From NCBI GenBank assembly GCA_039649175.1, contig JBBWZS010000050.1, positions 1 to 15,609 on the forward strand: 15,609 bases of DNA. The letters are read 5' to 3'. The notes beneath the pieces were generated by a model. The model did no database searches, was not told the origin of the DNA, and was given only the letters and a program-made list of their open reading frames with translations. Position numbers and translations under genes: made by a program. Of this stretch, positions 15,107 to 15,609 are shown piece by piece. Positions within the stretch are counted from its first letter, which is position 1. Each line of letters opens with the position of its first letter. This DNA comes from DATAQC01 sp039649175. GTDB taxonomy: Bacteria; Actinomycetota; Acidimicrobiia; Acidimicrobiales; AC-14.

Positions 15107-15609
15107 TCAGTGGTCGCCGCGTGTCAGGCGTCGTCGGCCCCAGGCGGTACGGCCTCCGGGCTTGAACACCGACAGGACGGTGGCCACCGCGAGCACGACG
15201 ACATGGGCGATGGTGCTGCCGTAGAGCGGGGCGGTGGGACTGCCTGTCGCCGCCGCGTCGTGGGCGACATGGGAGACGATGACGGCATCGGTCACCACCA
15301 CGGCGATGGCGATGACGATCTTGGCGACGACCCACCAATGCCGGATGAGCCCGTAGCGCGTCCCGACGGAGAGCACGACGCCGGTGGCGATGGCCAGCAT
15401 CCCGACGGGGATGGACAGCCAGGGGACGGTCTCCATGGTCCGGTACAGGGCGCGGGCGAGAGAGCGGTCGCCGGTGACGGCAGCGGCCAGGCCGGCGAAA
15501 GCCACCACGACGGCGACGCCGAACCAGCCGACCGACGACAGCACGTGGGCGACGAGCGCCGTCTTGTGGGCCCGGCGGCGTAGCCGGAACCGCGGCTGCG
15601 CTCCGACGC
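15107..15609 (-). CDS. DUF2269-like four-helix membrane protein, start beyond window
   Basis: The frame is open from the window edge (first full codon at 15607), so 166 residues are visible. They begin VGAQPRFRLRRRAHKTALVA, then HVLSSVGWFGV, and contain four hydrophobic helices: GWFGVAVVVAFAGLAAAV, VPWLSIPVGMLAIATGVVL, WWVVAKIVIAIAVVVTDAVI, and IAHVVVLAVATVLSVF. The HKTALVAHVLSSVGW start and RYGLIRHWWVVAK between helices 2 and 3 are typical of small DUF2269-like membrane proteins common in Actinobacteria, whose function is unknown. A GTG at 15544 is possible as a start, but it would lose the conserved first segment, so the real start is probably just past the edge. It runs in the same direction as the kinase, 170 bp upstream of it. 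Confidence 0.8.
   Translation of the reverse strand, partial: VGAQPRFRLRRRAHKTALVAHVLSSVGWFGVAVVVAFAGLAAAVTGDRSLARALYRTMETVPWLSIPVGMLAIATGVVLSVGTRYGLIRHWWVVAKIVIAIAVVVTDAVIVSHVAHDAAATGSPTAPLYGSTIAHVVVLAVATVLSVFKPGGRTAWGRRRLTRGDH

Noticed and set aside
14937..15338. 134-residue N-terminal extension of the kinase
   Set aside because: Its composition is Arg/His/Gly-rich as in a wrong frame, it overlaps the DUF2269-like gene, and the kinase is complete from 14936.
11460..15609. CRISPR, toxin-antitoxin or phage-defence locus
   Set aside because: All genes here are recognisable as signalling, ABC transport or small membrane proteins; no nuclease, toxin or spacer array is seen.

Overview
This is a very GC-rich window from a chromosome that looks actinobacterial. 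I lean towards Acidimicrobiia or a relative, but that is inference. The evidence is strong G/C preference at third codon positions, a Kgd-type 2-oxoglutarate dehydrogenase E1, a UvrD2-like helicase with a C-terminal HRDC domain, a DUF2795 protein of the actinobacterial type, and several genes that appear to be transcribed without a leader. No tRNA, rRNA, insertion sequence, integrase, phage gene or CRISPR array is visible. It reads as ordinary chromosome with some unusual small parts.

Layout, left to right. Positions 1-2414 (+) hold the C-terminal 803 codons of a 2-oxoglutarate dehydrogenase/decarboxylase E1. Positions 2464-4368 (+) encode an unusual three-part protein: a PIN/NYN-type nuclease domain, an S1-like RNA-binding domain, and a long basic histone-H1-like tail with twelve pentapeptide repeats. 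Positions 4414-5220 (+) encode exonuclease III. It meets a leftward cluster head to head: UvrD2-like helicase (8327-6111), a 100-residue protein that is essentially only sigma-70 region 4 (6050-5748), and a small lipoprotein (5691-5221). The gap at 8341-8667 has no convincing gene but holds a -10-like box and several perfect hairpins, so it may encode a structured RNA. A DUF2795 protein (9075-8668, -) is divergent from a rightward cluster: HAD 5'-nucleotidase-like phosphatase (9170), tandem-ACT GcvR-like protein (9747), peptide deformylase (10303), and a membrane PH-like protein with a SHOCT tail (10826-11440).

The right third (15609-11460) is entirely leftward. It contains a DUF2269-like membrane protein cut by the window end, a DesK/NarL-class sensor kinase, its LuxR-type response regulator (GTGA overlap), an ABC ATPase and an ABC-2 permease (ATGA overlap). 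Kinase, regulator and transporter look like one signalling-plus-export module. The dyad TACAT-N6-RTGTA occurs upstream of both the kinase and the ABC pair, which suggests that the regulator binds both places.

Five genes (xth, uvrD2-like, HAD, PH/SHOCT, kinase) share one start layout: a TANNNT hexamer 6-8 nt before the start codon and no Shine-Dalgarno sequence. Two others, the DUF2795 gene and the ABC permease, carry clear Shine-Dalgarno sequences.
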